Shown one piece after another: positions 49,112-58,140 of a stretch of 64,000 nt of DNA. Origin of the DNA: Streptomyces sp. HNM0575 (lineage in GTDB: Bacteria; Actinomycetota; Actinomycetes; Streptomycetales; Streptomycetaceae); assembly GCF_012726265.1 (NCBI RefSeq), contig NZ_JAASAG010000003.1, forward strand, positions 732,522-796,521. Reading direction: 5' to 3'. The translations under genes and the position numbers were made by a program. How positions within the stretch are numbered: the first letter of the stretch is position 1; the number at the start of each line of letters is the position of its first letter. The notes beneath the pieces are model-generated. The model was not told the origin of the DNA and searched no databases. It worked only from the letters and a program-made list of their open reading frames with translations.

Positions 49112-50836
49112 ATGACGTCCACGGTGCCCACCGCCGTACACGAGGACCAGCAGCCCGCCGGTGCCGCAGGGAAGCCGCTGACCATGTCGGGTCCCGACTT
49201 CCCGTTCGCCTACGACGACTTCCTCGCCCACCCGGCCGGCCTGGGGTCCGTACCCGCCACCGAGCACGGCACGGAGGTCGCCGTCATCGGCGGCGGACTC
49301 TCCGGCATCGTCACCGCGTACGAGCTGATGAAGACCGGCCTCAAGCCCGTCGTCTACGAGGCCGACCGGATCGGCGGGCGGCTGCGCACCGACCGGTTCG
49401 AGGGCTGCGAGGGCGAACTGACCGCCGAGATGGGCGCCATGCGCTTCCCGCCGTCCTCCACCGCCTTCCAGCACTATGTCGAGCTGACCGGGCTGGAGAC
49501 CCGGCCGTTCCCCAACCCCCTTGCCGCGGCGACCCCTTCGACGGTCGTCGACCTCAAGGGCCGCTCGCACTACGCCCGTACGCTCGAAGACCTGCCGCCC
49601 GTCTTCCATCAGGTCATGGACGCCTGGAACGCATGCCTGGAGGACGGGGCCGAATTCTCCGCCATGCAGCGGGCGTTGCGGGAACGCGACGTCCCGCGCA
49701 TCCGCGAGATCTGGTCGCGGCTGGTGAAGAGGCTCGACAACCAGACCTTCTACGGGTTCCTGTGCGACTCGGAGGCCTTCGCCTCCTTCCGGCACCGCGA
49801 GATCTTCGGGCAGGTCGGCTTCGGCACGGGCGGCTGGGACACCGACTTCCCCAATTCCATCCTGGAGATCCTCCGCGTCGTCTACACGGGCGCGGACGAC
49901 GACCACCGCAGCATCGTCGGCGGCAGCCGCCTGCTTCCGCTGCGGCTGTGGGAGGCGGAGCCGGACAAGCCGGTCCACTGGCCGGCCGGCACCTCCCTGG
50001 CCTCCCTCCACGAGGGGCGCACCCACCGCCCCGCCGTCACGAGGCTGCGCCGCACAGCGGGCAACCGCATCACCGTCACCGACGCCGGCGGCGACATCCG
50101 CACCTACCGCGCCGCGGTCTTCACGGCCCAGTCGTGGATGCTGCTCAGCAAGATCGACTGCGATGACGAGCTGCTTCCCATCGACCACTGGACCGCGGTC
50201 GAACGGACCCACTACATGGAGTCCTCGAAGCTGTTCGTGCCGGTGGACCGGCCGTTCTGGCTCGACGAGGCCGTCGACGACAGGGGCGAGCCGACCGGCC
50301 GCGACGTGATGAGCATGACGCTCACCGACCGGATGACGCGCGGCACCTATCTGCTGGACGACGGACCGGACCGGCCCGCCGTGATCTGCCTGTCGTACAC
50401 GTGGTGCGACGACAGCCTCAAGTGGCTGCCGCTGGACGCGAATCAGCGCATGGAGGTGATGCTGAAGTCGCTCGGGGAGATTTACCCGGACGTCGACATC
50501 CGCAGCCACATCACGGGCAGTCCCCTCACGGTCTCCTGGGAGGACGAGCCGCACTTCATGGGGGCGTTCAAGGCCAACCTCCCCGGCCACTACCGCTACC
50601 AGCGGCGTCTGTTCACCCACTTCATGCAGGACGGCCTCCCCGAGGACAAGCGCGGCCTGTTCCTCGCGGGCGACGACGTCTCCTGGACCGCGGGCTGGGC
50701 GGAGGGCGCCGTGCAGACCGCGCTCAACGCCGTATGGGGAGTGCTGCACCACCTCGGCGGCGGCACCGACCCGTCCAACCCGGGGCCCGGCGACGTGTAC
50801 GACGAGATCGCGCCGGTGCTGCTGCCGGAGGACTGA
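49112..50836 (+). CDS. davB: FAD-dependent L-lysine 2-monooxygenase-like enzyme (DavB-like)
   Basis: 574 residues of the flavin amine-oxidase family. It opens with 'GPDFPFAYDDFLAHPAGLGS', then the dinucleotide fold 'VAVIGGGLSGIVTAYELM' (Gly60-Gly65), 'VYEADRIGGRLRT', 'AEMGAMRFPPSSTAF' and 'QVGFGTGGWDTDFPNS', and ends with 'LFLAGDDVSWTAGWAEGAVQTALNAVWG'. These match, nearly block for block, my memory of P. putida DavB, which oxidatively decarboxylates L-lysine to 5-aminovaleramide with O2. The preceding gene is the DavA-like amidase, and permease and Lrp genes complete the locus. GGAGAGGAG precedes ATG 49112. Related enzymes use Trp or Phe, so lysine is probable rather than proven. Confidence 0.85.
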   Translation: MTSTVPTAVHEDQQPAGAAGKPLTMSGPDFPFAYDDFLAHPAGLGSVPATEHGTEVAVIGGGLSGIVTAYELMKTGLKPVVYEADRIGGRLRTDRFEGCEGELTAEMGAMRFPPSSTAFQHYVELTGLETRPFPNPLAAATPSTVVDLKGRSHYARTLEDLPPVFHQVMDAWNACLEDGAEFSAMQRALRERDVPRIREIWSRLVKRLDNQTFYGFLCDSEAFASFRHREIFGQVGFGTGGWDTDFPNSILEILRVVYTGADDDHRSIVGGSRLLPLRLWEAEPDKPVHWPAGTSLASLHEGRTHRPAVTRLRRTAGNRITVTDAGGDIRTYRAAVFTAQSWMLLSKIDCDDELLPIDHWTAVERTHYMESSKLFVPVDRPFWLDEAVDDRGEPTGRDVMSMTLTDRMTRGTYLLDDGPDRPAVICLSYTWCDDSLKWLPLDANQRMEVMLKSLGEIYPDVDIRSHITGSPLTVSWEDEPHFMGAFKANLPGHYRYQRRLFTHFMQDGLPEDKRGLFLAGDDVSWTAGWAEGAVQTALNAVWGVLHHLGGGTDPSNPGPGDVYDEIAPVLLPED

Positions 50837-50850
50837 CGGGGCCGGCGGGG

Positions 50851-50883
50851 ACCGGCCACGCACCGGCCACGCACCGGCCGCGG
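50851..50883. repeat. 11-bp tandem repeats after the DavB-like gene
   Basis: ACCGGCCACGC occurs at 50851-50861 and 50862-50872, with a diverged third unit to 50883, starting 14 bases after the stop codon. Confidence 0.65.
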
Positions 50884-50957
50884 ACCCGCCGCGGACCGAC
50901 GGCGGCCGTCGAGACGGCCCGTGCACCCGGGCCCCGCCACGGGGCCCGGGGTACGCC

Positions 50958-51887
50958 TCACATGCCCGCTTCGCGGACCGCTGCGTACAACTCCCGCCCG
51001 CCGTCGATCAGTTCACGCGCATCGCGTGTCCCGCTCTGGAGGTCGAGTATCACCTCGTCGACGCCCGCCGCCACGTCCTCGGCGAGGTCTTCGACGATCT
51101 GCTCCACGCTGCCCTGGTGCGGGCGGCGGTCGTCGCCCTCCGGCTTGTCGGTGATGCGCACGGCGCATCGGTGCACGATGGTGAGGGAGTCCGGGTCGCG
51201 CCCGTGCCGCTCGGCCAGCTCGCGGAGCGTGGCGCCGTTGCGCGCGATCGCGGAATGGGGCGTGAGGGAGGGCATCCAGCCGTCCGCGCGGCGCGCGATC
51301 CGTTCCAGCGTGCGGGAGTTGCCCGCCGCGAGCAGCACGGGGATCCGGCCGCCCGGCGGTTTGGGCCCGACGTCCGAGGGCGCCAGCCGGGTGCGGGACC
51401 CCTCGTATGCGGAGGGGCCGCTGCTCCACACCGTCTCGCACACGTCGAGCACCTCGTCCAGCAGCGCACCACGCCTGCCGAAGTCCGCGCCCGCGGCGGC
51501 GTATTCGTCGCGCGACCAGCCTGTGCCGAGTCCCGCGACGACGCGGCCCTCGCTCGCGGCGCTCAACGTGGCGAAGGCACGGGCCAGTTCGAACGGCACG
51601 TGCAGGGGCGCGACCAGAACCGACGTGCCCACACGGATCCTTGAGGTGACCGCCGCGGCCTGAGCGATGGTGACGAGCGGGTCGGCGACATGGCGGAAGG
51701 TCTCCGGCCAGGGGCGGCCCTCGACGCCGTACATCCCGTCGACCGGGTCCTCGGGGACGAGGGTGCGCTCCAGGACCCACAGACTGTCGAAGCCGCACTC
51801 CTCGGCCTCGCGGGCCACGGACATCACGTCGCGGCCCGGCACGTAGTGCTTCATCTGCGGCAGTCCCAGGCCCAGTCGCAGCGCCAT
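50958..51887 (-). CDS. LLM-class (luciferase-like) F420-dependent oxidoreductase
   Basis: 309 residues, TIM-barrel luciferase-like family: 'MALRLGLGLPQMKHYV', 'VAREAEECGFDSLWVLER', 'IRVGTSVLVAPLHVPFELARAFATL', 'SEGRVVAGLGTGWSRDEY', 'PVLLAAGNSRTLERIARRADGWMPS'. These fit the actinobacterial TIGR03619-like group that mostly uses F420. Substrate unknown. GGAGGAGAA directly before ATG 51887 settles the start. It ends convergently with the DavB-like gene, separated by repeats, so it is not part of the lysine locus. Confidence 0.9.
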   Translation of the reverse strand: MALRLGLGLPQMKHYVPGRDVMSVAREAEECGFDSLWVLERTLVPEDPVDGMYGVEGRPWPETFRHVADPLVTIAQAAAVTSRIRVGTSVLVAPLHVPFELARAFATLSAASEGRVVAGLGTGWSRDEYAAAGADFGRRGALLDEVLDVCETVWSSGPSAYEGSRTRLAPSDVGPKPPGGRIPVLLAAGNSRTLERIARRADGWMPSLTPHSAIARNGATLRELAERHGRDPDSLTIVHRCAVRITDKPEGDDRRPHQGSVEQIVEDLAEDVAAGVDEVILDLQSGTRDARELIDGGRELYAAVREAGM

Positions 51888-52113
51888 TTCTCCTCCGTAC
51901 GCTCGTGTGCGGTACGGGACTTCCCGCGTCCCGCTCTGCAAGAGTGCCCCTCTTCCCCGCCGGTGACCCCTCCCGTCACCGCAGCCACTCACGTCTTCCC
52001 GGGCCCCGTGCCGGGCGTTCACCGCGACCGCCGCCGAACACTGCGGCTAGCGTGTGGTCTTCGGCGGACCGCTACGCGACCGTGGGCCGCTATACGACCG
52101 GGGAGGTCCCGAC

Positions 52114-52503
52114 ATGACCAGTAAGTTCACCGAGCTTGCGATCGACTGTGCCGACCCCGGCCGTCTCGCCCGCTTCTGGTGCTCGGTCCTCGGCTACGAG
52201 GTCCAGGACGAGGACGAGGGAGTCGTCACCATCGGCTCGCCCGCGGTGCCCGAGGGCAAGGATCGACTCGGGCCGGTCCCGCCGACGTTGACGTTCGCGC
52301 CCGTTCCCGAGGGCAAGACCGTCAAGAACCGGCTGCACCTCGACGTCAATCCGGCCGACAGGGAGCAGGACGAAGAGGTCCGCCGCCTCCTCGACCTGGG
52401 CGCCCGGCACGCCGACGTCGGCCAGACCGGCCAGGACAGCTGGGTCTGTCTCACCGACCCGGAGGGGAACGAGTTCTGCGTCCTCGCGAGCCGCTGCCCC
52501 TGA
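52114..52503 (+). CDS. VOC-family (glyoxalase-like) protein
   Basis: 129 residues with two beta-alpha-beta-beta-beta modules: 'FTELAIDCADPGRLARFWCSVLGYEV' and 'NRLHLDVNPADREQDEEVRRLLDLGARH', ending with 'LTDPEGNEFCVL'. The His of HLDV and Glu of GNEF are in metal-ligand positions, as in glyoxalase/bleomycin-resistance proteins. Specific function unknown. GGGGAGG precedes ATG 52114. It diverges from the LLM gene. The stop is followed by a short CCCCTGA duplication. Confidence 0.88.
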   Translation: MTSKFTELAIDCADPGRLARFWCSVLGYEVQDEDEGVVTIGSPAVPEGKDRLGPVPPTLTFAPVPEGKTVKNRLHLDVNPADREQDEEVRRLLDLGARHADVGQTGQDSWVCLTDPEGNEFCVLASRCP

Positions 52504-52548
52504 CCCCTGACCGCTGCCGCCCCTTTTGAGGGCCCTTGCCGGGTCCCC

Positions 52549-53346
52549 TCAGCCGCGACGGCACGCCAGGGGAGTCAGCAGACAGCGCCCGGTCATCCCG
52601 GCGGTCGTGTCCAGCCGCCGGGTGAACTCCCAAGCCAGCTCCGGCAGTTCACGCAGGCCCCACAGCGCGCGGAAGGCCATCCACGCACTCGCGCGGCCCA
52701 TCTCCAGGCTCCAGGAACCCACGAGGTGAGTGAGCGGATCGGCGACGTCGAGTACGTCGGGGCCGGGCATCAGCTCTTCGCGGATGCGCTCCTCCAGCAG
52801 CGTCAGCAGATCCCCCACGCGCTCGAAGTCGCCCTCCAGCGCCTCTGGCCGGGCCCGCCGCGAGCGGCACGTGGCGAGCAGCGCCAGCGGCAGATCGTGG
52901 CCGACGTGCGCGTTGATCCCCGCCAGGGCGAACTGGAGCGGCCGTACGTACGGATGGGCCCGCAGCTGGAACAGCGGGCGCCAGCAGGCCGGCGGCTCGC
53001 TGCCCGCGCGCTCCGCGCCCACCGCCGCCAGATAGCGGCCCGCGAAGCGCACGCCCAGCTCCTCCGCCGAGCTGCGGTCCCTGAACCAGCCCGATTCGAG
53101 GCGCTGTTGGAACTCCAGCGTCACCGACAGATACACGCGGTTGAACACGGCGACGCCGTCGCCGCGCGGCAGCCCGGCCCCGATGCCGCGCATGCTCCGC
53201 ACGACGGAGTGCAGCGCGCCGGGCGGAACCGGCCGCCGGGACGTACGGGGCGGATGCGGCGGGCCAGGGGCACGGGAGGGAAGCGGACGCCCCGGGTGCG
53301 TCTCAGGACCGCCGTCCCGCAGCGGCGTACGTTCGGCTGACGTCAT
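52549..53346 (-). CDS. DUF5995 family protein
   Basis: 265 residues. The N-terminal ~50 residues are Pro/Arg-rich. The rest has the DUF5995 pattern I recall: 'VFNRVYLSVTLEFQQRLESGWFRDR', 'LGVRFAGRYLAAV', 'PACWRPLFQLRAHPYVRPLQFALAGINAHVGHDLPLALL', with the Asn-Ala-His and His-Asp-Leu-Pro residues suggesting an all-helical protein that may bind metal. Function unknown. The ATG at 53346 lacks a good ribosome site, so the true start could be further in, near the 'GALHSVVRSM' segment. Confidence 0.82.
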   Translation of the reverse strand: MTSAERTPLRDGGPETHPGRPLPSRAPGPPHPPRTSRRPVPPGALHSVVRSMRGIGAGLPRGDGVAVFNRVYLSVTLEFQQRLESGWFRDRSSAEELGVRFAGRYLAAVGAERAGSEPPACWRPLFQLRAHPYVRPLQFALAGINAHVGHDLPLALLATCRSRRARPEALEGDFERVGDLLTLLEERIREELMPGPDVLDVADPLTHLVGSWSLEMGRASAWMAFRALWGLRELPELAWEFTRRLDTTAGMTGRCLLTPLACRRG

Positions 53347-53516
53347 GCGGGCAGCGTGGCAGCCCTGGTGGCGTGGGGTGGCGGACACGGCAGGCGGGGC
53401 GCCCGTACGGGGGACGTACGGGAGTCAGGGCGACGCCGGAGTCCTCCGCCGCAGACGCCCCGGCCACCGGCGTGCGTGGGTGTGGTGTGCCTCGGTCCCC
53501 GGCGGGAGACGCGCGC

Positions 53517-54905
53517 TCAGGGTGCCTCGGGGGAGGAGGCCGTGGCGCTCCCGGCCTGGGCGGGGGAGTCGTCCGGCTTCGGCGAAGCCGCCGGAGAGGT
53601 GGTGCGCGGCTCGGTGCGCAGCACCCCAGCACCCAGCACGAGCCCCAGCAGCAGCACGGTGACCAGTCCGAACGACACCGACAGCGACGTGGCCTCCGCG
53701 ATCCAGCCGACCGCCGCGGGAGCCGCGAGGCCCGAGGCGTATGCGAGGGTCGCGACGCCCGCGATCTCCTGGCCTGGGGACGACGACGGAATGCGGCCCG
53801 CCGCCGCGAAGCACAGCGGCACCACCACCGCGACCCCGATGCCGATCAGCGCATAGCCCGTGATCGCCAGCGCCGGCGTACGGGCGATCACCACCAGCAC
53901 CCCGCCGACGGCCGCCGTCAACCCGGAGGCCCGCACCGTGCGCACCGGTCCCAGCCGGCGCACCACCGCGTCACCGAGGAGGCGGGCGACGGCCATCGTG
54001 CACGCGAAGGCCGTGAACGCCGCGGCGGCCAGGCCCGGATCGGCGTCGGTCACATCGCGCAGGTAGATGGCCGACCAGTCCATCGAGGCGCCCTCGGCGA
54101 AGACCGCGAAGAAGCCCATGAGCCCGACCGTGAGGGCGGCGCGGCTCGGCAACGCGAAGCGAGGGGGCGCCTCGTCCGGCCCGCCGGGCGCCGCGGCGCC
54201 GCTCCCGGCCCCGGCCTCGTGCTCGCCGTCGCCCTTGCGGCCCTCGTCCCCGGTCCCGGCCCCGGCCCCGGCCCTGTCCCCGGTCCCAGCCTCGGACTGC
54301 CGTTCCGCCGCCTCGCCCGCCGCAGTGCCCTCCCGTACGTCCAGCGCCCAGCGCGAAGCGACGACCGCCACCGCCGCCAGCACCGGGGCCACGGTCCCCA
54401 GGTGGATCCTGCCGTCCAGTCCGGACTGTGCCGCGAGGGCGCCGCCCGCGCCGCCCAGCAGCGTGCCTACGCTCCACATGCCGTGCAGCCCGGACATCAC
54501 CGAACGCCCGTATCGCTCCTCGATCAGCACGCCGTGCGCGTTCATCGCGACGTCCATCAGGCCGAGTCCGCAGCCGTACACGAAGAGGATCACGCACAGC
54601 CACACCAGGCCCGGCGAGAGCGCGGGCAGCACGAGACCGGCACAGCACATCACCGACAGCCACGCCAACGACCGGCGCGGGCCGTAGCGGTGGGCCAGCC
54701 TCGCGGAGAGCGGCATCGCCGCGGAGGCGCCGACGGTGAGGAAGACCAGCGCCATCCCCAGCCAGCCGTGGCCCAGTTCGAGATGTCCGCGGATCCACGG
54801 GATGGCCGTCGCGAAGCTGCCGCTCACCCCGCCGTGCACGGTGAAGACGACGGAGATCGCGCGCCGTGCCCGCCGGGTGGCGCCGTCGATGGCGGTCTGC
54901 TGCAT
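53517..54905 (-). CDS. MFS transporter (drug/sugar-type)
   Basis: 462 residues, about twelve helices. 'ISVVFTVHGGVSGSFATAIPWI', 'RLAHRYGPRRSLAWLSV' (loop 2-3), 'GCGLGLMDVAMNAHGVLIEERYG' and 'LHGMWSVGTLLGGAGGALAA' resemble the YbjJ/FucP-like branch of the MFS. The loop between helices 6 and 7 carries ~45 Gly/Ala/Glu-rich low-complexity residues. GGAGGATCC precedes ATG 54905. Substrate unknown. Its upstream region contains CTTTCAG and two CTTGC motifs in the minus-strand sense, similar to the amylase promoter, so sugar-linked control is conceivable. Confidence 0.88.
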   Translation of the reverse strand: MQQTAIDGATRRARRAISVVFTVHGGVSGSFATAIPWIRGHLELGHGWLGMALVFLTVGASAAMPLSARLAHRYGPRRSLAWLSVMCCAGLVLPALSPGLVWLCVILFVYGCGLGLMDVAMNAHGVLIEERYGRSVMSGLHGMWSVGTLLGGAGGALAAQSGLDGRIHLGTVAPVLAAVAVVASRWALDVREGTAAGEAAERQSEAGTGDRAGAGAGTGDEGRKGDGEHEAGAGSGAAAPGGPDEAPPRFALPSRAALTVGLMGFFAVFAEGASMDWSAIYLRDVTDADPGLAAAAFTAFACTMAVARLLGDAVVRRLGPVRTVRASGLTAAVGGVLVVIARTPALAITGYALIGIGVAVVVPLCFAAAGRIPSSSPGQEIAGVATLAYASGLAAPAAVGWIAEATSLSVSFGLVTVLLLGLVLGAGVLRTEPRTTSPAASPKPDDSPAQAGSATASSPEAP

Positions 54906-55211
54906 GTACGGGATCCTCCGGCCTGTGTACGTCTTCTCCGGCGGCCGTCGGCCGCCGTCCCGGCTGTTCCGCCGCTGCCTTCCAGCAGCCTGCGCCCCCG
55001 CGCCGTACCCCTTCGGCCTGCGCGATCCGGGACACTGTACGGGGGGTCGTACGCACCCGAACAAGGGGTTTTCGCAAGGGAATTGCAAGCGGCTGAAAGC
55101 GCTCGCACACGCTCGACGCAGCGCCGTGCACGCACTGTGAGTGAGCCCACAGACCCGGCACGCTCGGCCGGTGCGGGGCCGTGGCAGACTGGGGGCGTAC
55201 CAGTGACGTCA

Positions 55212-55338
55212 GCGCACTCCGGGGTCGGTGAAAGTCCGAACCGGCGGTTACAGTCCGCGACCCGGTCGCCTCCAGCGGCCGGTTGACCAGGTGAAACTCC
55301 TGGACCGACGGTGAAAGTCCGGATGGGAGGCAGTGCGC
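55212..55338 (+). ncRNA. FMN riboswitch (RFN element)
   Basis: The RFN consensus is clear: GCGCACT (55212-55218) pairs with AGTGCGC (55332-55338) to close the junction; within lie GGTGAAAGTCCGAACCGGCG, GGTTACAGTCCGCGACC, the 'TTGACCAGGTGAAACTCCTG' arm, 'CCGACGGTGAAAGTCCGGAT' and 'GGGAGGCAGTGCGC'. It sits ~150 bases before ribD. FMN binding should switch off the riboflavin operon, either by early termination or by hiding the ribD ribosome site. Confidence 0.97.
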
Positions 55339-55489
55339 GGCGGGCGAGACCGGTACACCGCCCCGGTCGGCGGGAGCCGCCGTGCCAAGCACGGAGAGGC
55401 CCTTCGTGCCCGGCGGTGCCCCGGCCCCGATGCCCGTAAAGGTCCCGAAGCGCCCCGGAGTCCGTGCCCGAAGAGGCAGGAGAGACCCG

Positions 55490-56797
55490 GTGGCCACCGA
55501 CGCAGCAGCCGCAGTGTCAGCCCCTTCCGCCGAACCGGCCGAACGGGCCGCCATGCGCCGTGCCGTCGAACTCGCCGCCCGCGGCCTCGGATCCACCAGC
55601 CCGAACCCCGTCGTCGGCTGCGTCGTGCTCAGCCCCGAGGGCTATCCCGTCGGCGAGGGCTGGCACCAGCGGGCCGGCGGTCCGCACGCCGAGATCCACG
55701 CGCTGGCCGAGGCCGGCGACGACGCCCGCGGCGGCACCGCCGTCGTCACTCTCGAACCCTGCGACCACACCGGCCGTACGGGCCCCTGCTCCGAGGCGCT
55801 CATCGAGGCGGGCATCGCCCGCGTCGTCTACGCCGTCGCCGACCCGTCCGCGACCGGCGGCGCACAGCGGCTCGCCGCGGCGGGCCTCGACGTCGTTCGG
55901 GGCCTGCTGGCCGACGAGGCCGCGGCGGGCAACGCCGCATGGCTCACCTCGGTGCGGCTGAAGCGTCCGTACGTCGTGTGGAAGTACGCCGCGACGCTCG
56001 ACGGGCGCATCGCCGCCGCCGACGGCTCCAGCCGCTGGATCACCTCCGACGAGTCCCGCGCCGACGTGCACCGGCTGCGCGCCCGTACCGACGCCGTGCT
56101 CGTGGGCTCCGGTACGGCACGCGCCGACGATCCGCATCTGGCGGTGCGCGGAGTGCCGGGCGCGGTGCAGCCGCTGCGCATCGTCGCCGACACGGAGGCC
56201 GCCGCGGTGCGGCCCGGGGCACGCGTCCTGGACGGCACCGCACCCACCCTCCTCGCGGTCGCCGAGGACGCGGACACCGGCGGGGCGGCCGGCAGCGGCG
56301 AACTCGAAGGCGCCGTAGAGGTGTTGAGGCTGCCACGCGCCGGAGGCGGACGGCCCGGCCTGGATCTGGCCGCGCTGCTTCAGGAGCTGTACGCACGGGA
56401 CGTCCGCTCACTGCTGCTGGAGGGCGGTCCGACGCTCGCGGCCGCCTTCGTACGAGCCGGAGCCGTCGACGAAGTCATCGGCTATGTCGCGCCGGTGCTG
56501 CTGGGCGCGGGGCCCGCCGCGCTCGGCGACGCCGGAATCGCCACGATCGCGCAGGCGTTGCGGCTGAAGGTGACCGAAACCGCCCGGCTGGGCCCGGACT
56601 TGCGCATCACCGCCGTACCCGAGGAATCCGTACGGGCGGGGGCCACCGGTGCCGCCGCCGCGACCACCGCCGCACCCGCCGTGGCACCCGCCGCCGCGAC
56701 CGCCACGGGCGCCACGACCGCCGTCGCGGCATCCACCGGTTCCACCGCCACGTCCACCACCACTGCCGTCAGCACCGCTGTCACCGAGGAGTCCTGA
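55490..56797 (+). CDS. ribD: bifunctional riboflavin deaminase/reductase
   Basis: 435 residues. The deaminase domain has the zinc site His66-Ala-Glu68 and 'TLEPCDHTGRTGPC' (Cys91, Cys100); the reductase domain has 'KYAATLDGRIAAADGSSRWIT', 'DAVLVGSGTARADDPHL' and 'LLLEGGPTLAAAFVRAGAVDE'. It carries out the second and third steps from GTP in riboflavin synthesis. The last ~55 residues are a low-complexity Ala/Thr/Ser tail not needed by the fold. GTG 55490 with AGGAGAG upstream gives a normal N-terminus; an in-frame ATG-type start at 55382 would translate the riboswitch expression platform. First gene of the riboswitch-controlled operon. Confidence 0.95.
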   Translation: MATDAAAAVSAPSAEPAERAAMRRAVELAARGLGSTSPNPVVGCVVLSPEGYPVGEGWHQRAGGPHAEIHALAEAGDDARGGTAVVTLEPCDHTGRTGPCSEALIEAGIARVVYAVADPSATGGAQRLAAAGLDVVRGLLADEAAAGNAAWLTSVRLKRPYVVWKYAATLDGRIAAADGSSRWITSDESRADVHRLRARTDAVLVGSGTARADDPHLAVRGVPGAVQPLRIVADTEAAAVRPGARVLDGTAPTLLAVAEDADTGGAAGSGELEGAVEVLRLPRAGGGRPGLDLAALLQELYARDVRSLLLEGGPTLAAAFVRAGAVDEVIGYVAPVLLGAGPAALGDAGIATIAQALRLKVTETARLGPDLRITAVPEESVRAGATGAAAATTAAPAVAPAAATATGATTAVAASTGSTATSTTTAVSTAVTEES

Positions 56798-57469
56798 GTG
56801 TTCACCGGAATCGTCGAAGAGCTGGGCGAGGTCGTCGCCGTCGAGGAACTGCCGGGCGCCGCCCGCCTCCGGCTGCGCGGCCCCCTCGTCACCGAGGGCG
56901 CGCGCCACGGCGAGTCGATCGCCGTCAACGGCGTCTGCCTCACCGTCGTCGAGGCTTCAGGGGGAGAGTTCACGGCGGACGTCATCGGCGAGACCCTCGC
57001 CCGCTCCAGCCTCGGCGCCCTGACCGCGGGCTCCCGCGTCAACCTGGAACGCCCGATGGCGCTGGGCGGCAGGCTCGACGGACACCTCGTGCAGGGCCAC
57101 GTCGACGGCACCGGCACCATCGCCGAGCGGACCGCGGACGGCACGGTGCGGATCCAACTGCCGCCGGAGCTGGCCAAGTACATCGTCGAGAAGGGGTCCA
57201 TCACGGTCGACGGGGTGAGCCTCACCGTCGTGGAGGCGGGCGACGCCCACTTCACCGTCAGCCTGATCCCCACCACGCTGGAGCTGACCACCCTCGGCGT
57301 CAAACAGCTCGGGGACCCGGTCAATCTGGAGGTCGACGTACTGGCCAAGTACGTCGAGCGGCTGCTCACCCACGACGGGAGCGGCACGGTCGCCCAGAGG
57401 GCCGCCCACGAGGACAGGGCTGTGCACGGCGACCGGGCTGTGCACGATGACAAGGAAGCGGTCCGGTGA
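56798..57469 (+). CDS. ribE: riboflavin synthase alpha chain
   Basis: 223 residues, two lumazine-binding beta-barrel repeats: [12 protein letters not shown], '[15 protein letters not shown]', '[26 protein letters not shown]' in the first half and '[14 protein letters not shown]', '[26 protein letters not shown]' in the second. It dismutates two 6,7-dimethyl-8-ribityllumazine molecules to riboflavin. GTG 56798 follows the ribD stop with no gap, and the last four bases (GTGA) overlap the transporter start. A ~20-residue polar tail '[14 protein letters not shown]' extends beyond the usual end. Trimeric cytoplasmic enzyme. Confidence 0.97.
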   Translation: MFTGIVEELGEVVAVEELPGAARLRLRGPLVTEGARHGESIAVNGVCLTVVEASGGEFTADVIGETLARSSLGALTAGSRVNLERPMALGGRLDGHLVQGHVDGTGTIAERTADGTVRIQLPPELAKYIVEKGSITVDGVSLTVVEAGDAHFTVSLIPTTLELTTLGVKQLGDPVNLEVDVLAKYVERLLTHDGSGTVAQRAAHEDRAVHGDRAVHDDKEAVR

Positions 57470-58140
57470 ACCCCGTGGCCCTGCTCGGCGACGAGGCGTT
57501 CACGGCCTTCGGCCAGCACGTCATCTACTCCGACCTCATCGGCAACGTGATCGGCCTGGCCGGTCTCGCGCTGGGCTGGCGCCGTTCCGTGCTCACCTGG
57601 CCCGTGCAGGTGCTGGCCGGGGCCGTGCTCGTCTGCGCCTACTACCAGGCCCAGCTCGCGGGCGGAGTCGGCAAGCAGCTCCTCGTCGTGGCCGTGGCGC
57701 TGTGGGGCTGGTGGCAGTGGCGCCGCGGCAACCGCACCGCCGAGGACGGCGCGATCACCGTGCGCTTCGCGACCCCGCGGGAACGCGGCGTGCTGCTGGC
57801 CGGGACCGTACTCGGAACCCTCGTCGTCGGCGGGCTCTTCACGCTCGCGCCGAAGCTGTCCTGGAACCCCTGGCCGGACGCGTACATCTTCGTCGGCACC
57901 CTCGCCGCGATGACCGCACAGGCGCGCGGGCTCGTGGAGTTCTGGTTCGCCTGGCTCCTGGTCGACGTCGTCGGCGTCCCGCTGGCCTTCAGCAGCGGGC
58001 TTCCCTTCTCCGGACTGGTCTACGTCCTCTATCTCGGCCTCGTGCTGTGGGGCATGCGCAGCTGGTGGCTGAGGACCCGCAGCGCAGCACCGGCGGTCTC
58101 CCTGCCCCGGGATTCCGCCGTCGAAGGAGTACGTCCATGA
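57466..58140 (+). CDS. ribM: RibM/PnuC-family riboflavin transporter
   Basis: 224 residues, about seven helices, PnuC-like: '[30 protein letters not shown]', '[11 protein letters not shown]' (the WxxWxxN-type motif) and '[24 protein letters not shown]'. PnuC proteins carry nicotinamide riboside, but those within riboflavin operons of Streptomyces and Corynebacterium (RibM) take up riboflavin by facilitated diffusion. Placement between ribE and ribBA under an FMN riboswitch supports RibM. It overlaps ribE (GTGA) and ribBA (ATGA) by four bases each. Confidence 0.92.
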   Translation: MNPVALLGDEAFTAFGQHVIYSDLIGNVIGLAGLALGWRRSVLTWPVQVLAGAVLVCAYYQAQLAGGVGKQLLVVAVALWGWWQWRRGNRTAEDGAITVRFATPRERGVLLAGTVLGTLVVGGLFTLAPKLSWNPWPDAYIFVGTLAAMTAQARGLVEFWFAWLLVDVVGVPLAFSSGLPFSGLVYVLYLGLVLWGMRSWWLRTRSAAPAVSLPRDSAVEGVRP

